Shown here: positions 7,376-8,411 of the stretch, piece by piece
Position numbering within the stretch: position 1 is the stretch's first letter
Layout: the number at the start of each line of letters is the position of its first letter
Assembly (NCBI GenBank): GCA_900557555.1
Contig: USTH01000052.1
Span: forward strand, 1-8,411
Origin: an uncultured Prevotellaceae bacterium
GTDB lineage: Bacteria; Bacteroidota; Bacteroidia; Bacteroidales; Bacteroidaceae
Length of the DNA stretch: 8,411 bases
Reading direction: 5' to 3'
Notes under the pieces: generated by a model
The model's input: only the letters and a program-made list of their open reading frames with translations
The model's database searches: none
Told to the model about the DNA's origin: nothing
Program-made: the position numbers and the translations under genes

Positions 7376-7379
7376 TTTA
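7359..7379 (-). repeat. 21-bp repeat, copy 1 (inverted relative to 8359-8379)
   Basis: This 21-bp sequence, from CTAATGACCG at its left to TTTGGGTTTA at its right, is the exact reverse complement of 8359-8379 in the regulator gene. The two copies enclose about 1 kb. It covers the right end of the foldback element plus four flanking bases (7376-7379), so the shared unit extends slightly beyond the foldback. Confidence 0.85.
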
Positions 7380-7433
7380 TACCTACACGTCTGGAACAAT
7401 CTGCAAAAACGCACAAATCACGTGCCCACGATA

Positions 7434-7515
7434 CCGTTTCGGCCGATGTGTCATCACGTTTCGGCCGAAACGGAACAGCGCATCGGCCGAAATGCAAATG
7501 CAATTCGGCCGATGC
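7434..7515. repeat. Ladder of four TCGGCCGA palindromes at exact 22-bp spacing, forming two hairpins
   Basis: The 8-bp palindrome TCGGCCGA begins at 7439, 7461, 7483 and 7505, each exactly 22 bases apart, with unrelated 14-base spacers. Units 1 and 2 pair as CCGTTTCGGCCGA with TCGGCCGAAACGG (7434-7446, 7461-7473; 13 bp). Units 3 and 4 pair as GCATCGGCCGAA with TTCGGCCGATGC (7480-7491, 7504-7515; 12 bp). The flanks extending each stem differ between hairpins but stay self-complementary. Unit 2 alone sits in a 16-bp perfect palindrome (7457-7472). It could be an array of operator half-sites on one DNA face or a paired RNA structure; no function is known to me. Confidence 0.85.
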
Positions 7516-7607
7516 AACAAGAACTCGTCTACCTCCAATATTCCGACGACAACCGTCTGCGTGAAAACATTATTGCAGAAGACATCATTGCGGCTCTGCG
7601 GGAATAA
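7512..7607 (+). pseudogene. Possible C-terminal gene remnant (about 31 codons)
   Basis: From the ATG that overlaps the last palindrome, the frame reads MQQELVYLQY, then SDDNRLRENIIAEDIIAALRE, and stops at TAA (7605-7607). The composition (acidic, helix-like, ordinary codons) looks more like a real protein tail than the repeat-derived sequence upstream in the same frame. I recognise no family. It could be the 3' scar of a gene whose front was replaced by the palindrome ladder, or a chance ORF. Confidence 0.2.
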
Positions 7608-7713
7608 CAAGAGGAAACGTCGTTTTGACACTCCTTCACACGTCAACTCTCGGATGTGTGTTTCCACAATAATGGTAACAAATTCATTAAGAGGGGTACT
7701 GGATATCTTGTTC

Positions 7714-7729
7714 TAACTTTGTAATTTTG
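7714..7729 (+). promoter_or_regulatory. Tandem Bacteroidetes-type -7 boxes upstream of the AraC-family gene
   Basis: TAACTTTG (7714-7721) and TAATTTTG (7722-7729) both match the Bacteroidetes primary-sigma -7 consensus TAnnTTTG and abut each other. For the second, a weak -33-like ACTGG lies about 19 bases upstream. The start codon at 7761 is about 30 bases downstream, a normal short leader. CTTTG (7717-7721) and CAAAG (7730-7734) form a small inverted repeat around the second box that could be an operator, perhaps for autoregulation. Confidence 0.5.
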
Positions 7730-7760
7730 CAAAGAATATTACACATTAAGACATAATGTC

Positions 7761-8411
7761 ATGGCAACAGACAAAGACATCCGGTTTGACACTATTGACC
7801 AGTTCAACCGTTTCTACGGCTTTGAAACTGTTCACCCCATGATATCGGTCGTAAGATATGACCGAGACGAAGCCGTGCGCGAGGGTGTTTACCACTACGG
7901 ACTATATGCCCTGTTTCTGAAAGAAAACAAAGGATGCAATCTTTCGTACGGCCGCACAAAGTATGACTTCGATGAAATGACCATCACTTCGTTTGCGCCC
8001 GGACAGACCGTTACGGTGGAACACAATCCCGAGGTAATCTATCCGCGCTGGACTGCCATTCTGTTTCACCCCGATTTTATCGCCCGAACTTCGCTGGGCA
8101 GGGAGATTTCAAAATATGGTTTTTTCTCTTACAACAGCAACGAAGCCCTCCACCTTTCAACTTCAGAGGTTGAAATCTTGCACTCTGTTCTCAACATAAT
8201 ACAGCAAGAGATGCACCACGCCATAGACCGCCACTCACGTCGACTAATTGTAAGCAATATAGAGGTGATGCTAAACTACTGCCTGCGCTTCTACGAACGT
8301 CAGTTTATCACCCGTGAAGAAATCAATCACGCCACTGTCATGCGGTTTGAACAGATGTTAAACCCAAATCGGTCATTAGAAAAAATCTTGTCATTTTCTA
8401 ATGACCGCCAT
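7761..8411 (+). CDS. AraC-family regulator, N-terminal sensory part; DNA-binding part absent, probably broken at 8359
   Basis: The frame is open from ATG 7761 to the window edge (217 codons). Residues about 8-201 match the N-terminal region common in Bacteroidetes AraC regulators, with stretches such as ETVHPMISVV (22-31), LFHPDFIARTSLGREI (101-116), FFSYNSNEALHLS (121-133), RLIVSNIEVMLNYCLRFYER (161-180) and QFITREEIN (181-189). Family members usually continue into a linker and a C-terminal double helix-turn-helix of about 100 residues. Here, after RFEQMLN (195-201), the sequence changes to PNRSLEKILSFSNDRH, encoded by the repeat at 8359-8407. The gene is therefore probably interrupted by a repeat element and would make a protein without DNA-binding helices, unless coding resumes in frame beyond the window. 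An ATG at 7756 lies in another frame and is rejected. Its target genes cannot be told. Confidence 0.7.
   Translation, partial: MATDKDIRFDTIDQFNRFYGFETVHPMISVVRYDRDEAVREGVYHYGLYALFLKENKGCNLSYGRTKYDFDEMTITSFAPGQTVTVEHNPEVIYPRWTAILFHPDFIARTSLGREISKYGFFSYNSNEALHLSTSEVEILHSVLNIIQQEMHHAIDRHSRRLIVSNIEVMLNYCLRFYERQFITREEINHATVMRFEQMLNPNRSLEKILSFSNDRH
8359..8407 (+). repeat. 21-bp repeat copy 2 plus 14-bp hairpin inside the regulator frame
   Basis: Bases 8359-8379 are the perfect reverse complement of 7359-7379. Overlapping them, CGGTCATTAGAAAA (8370-8383) pairs perfectly with TTTTCTAATGACCG (8394-8407) around a 10-base loop. The arm carries the AAATCGGTCATTAGA motif of the dispersed family. This repeat begins exactly where the AraC homology ends. 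The element may continue past the window edge, so its full size is unknown. Confidence 0.8.

Larger units (their letters stand above)
7376..7713. other. Intergenic region with the hairpin ladder and no convincing gene
   Basis: Between the foldback element and the regulator's promoter I see the TCGGCCGA ladder (7434-7515), a possible C-terminal gene remnant (7512-7607), and otherwise unassigned sequence. Around 7613-7665, GGAAAC and GTTTCC could pair over a long loop, but this is weak and has no T-tract. ORFs spanning the ladder on either strand read through palindromes and show no domain I recognise. Confidence 0.4.

Noticed and set aside
7276..7503. Reverse-strand 75-codon ORF ending in a hydrophobic stretch
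   Set aside because: It reads through the ladder and the foldback arm. The hydrophobic tail comes from T-rich repeat sequence, and there is no homology I recognise.
7434..7515. CRISPR array
   Set aside because: The repeat is only 8 bp, spacers are 14 bp, and the units pair as hairpins; there are no cas genes in the window.
7362..7607. 81-codon ORF beginning MTDLGLY
   Set aside because: Its start lies inside the 21-bp repeat and its middle is a translation of the palindrome ladder, which is open in several frames on both strands. No domain is recognisable; only its tail is listed as a possible remnant.

Overview
The window looks like chromosomal DNA from a member of the Bacteroidales, most plausibly Prevotellaceae or a close relative. 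The signs are: starts mostly without Shine-Dalgarno sequences; TAnnTTTG-type -7 promoter boxes upstream of the regulator gene; a Bacteroidetes-style AraC-family regulator; a periplasmic kelch propeller fused to a sodium:solute symporter; and a GroEL with a Met/Gly-rich tail. No tool was run, so the taxon is an inference.

Bases 1-4407 are the 3' part of a sugar-uptake operon on the + strand. It holds the last codons of an unidentified gene, a kelch/mutarotase-symporter fusion (882 aa), a small YhcH/YjgK/YiaL-family (NanQ-like) protein (148 aa) and a secreted mini protein related to GH127/DUF1680 (388 aa). Kelch mutarotase, symporter and YhcH-type anomerase together point to sialic acid: the propeller would convert the released alpha anomer, the symporter import it, and the YhcH protein handle anomers in the cytoplasm. 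The GH127-like protein lacks most of the catalytic barrel and all of the cysteine cluster.

Bases 4408-6443 are the groS-groL chaperonin operon. Three bases after the preceding stop codon lies a good sigma-54 (-24/-12) promoter match, followed at once by a short AT-rich hairpin. groL has a strong Shine-Dalgarno, unlike its neighbours. Bases 6444-7192 hold an intrinsic terminator, a reverse-type rubrerythrin (rubredoxin domain first) for peroxide defence, and a second strong terminator.

Bases 7193-8411 are repeat-rich. A roughly 180-bp foldback (MITE-like) element is followed by four perfect TCGGCCGA palindromes spaced exactly 22 bp apart, which pair into two hairpins with different but self-complementary flanks. 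Next come tandem -7 boxes and an AraC-type regulator. At codons 200-201 the regulator stops resembling its family, exactly where a 21-bp sequence begins that is a perfect inverted copy of the foldback's right end. The shared core, AAATCGGYCRTTAGR, occurs as inverted pairs at three places: the groL terminator, the foldback and the AraC break. This dispersed repeat family and the hairpin ladder are the least explained parts of the window.
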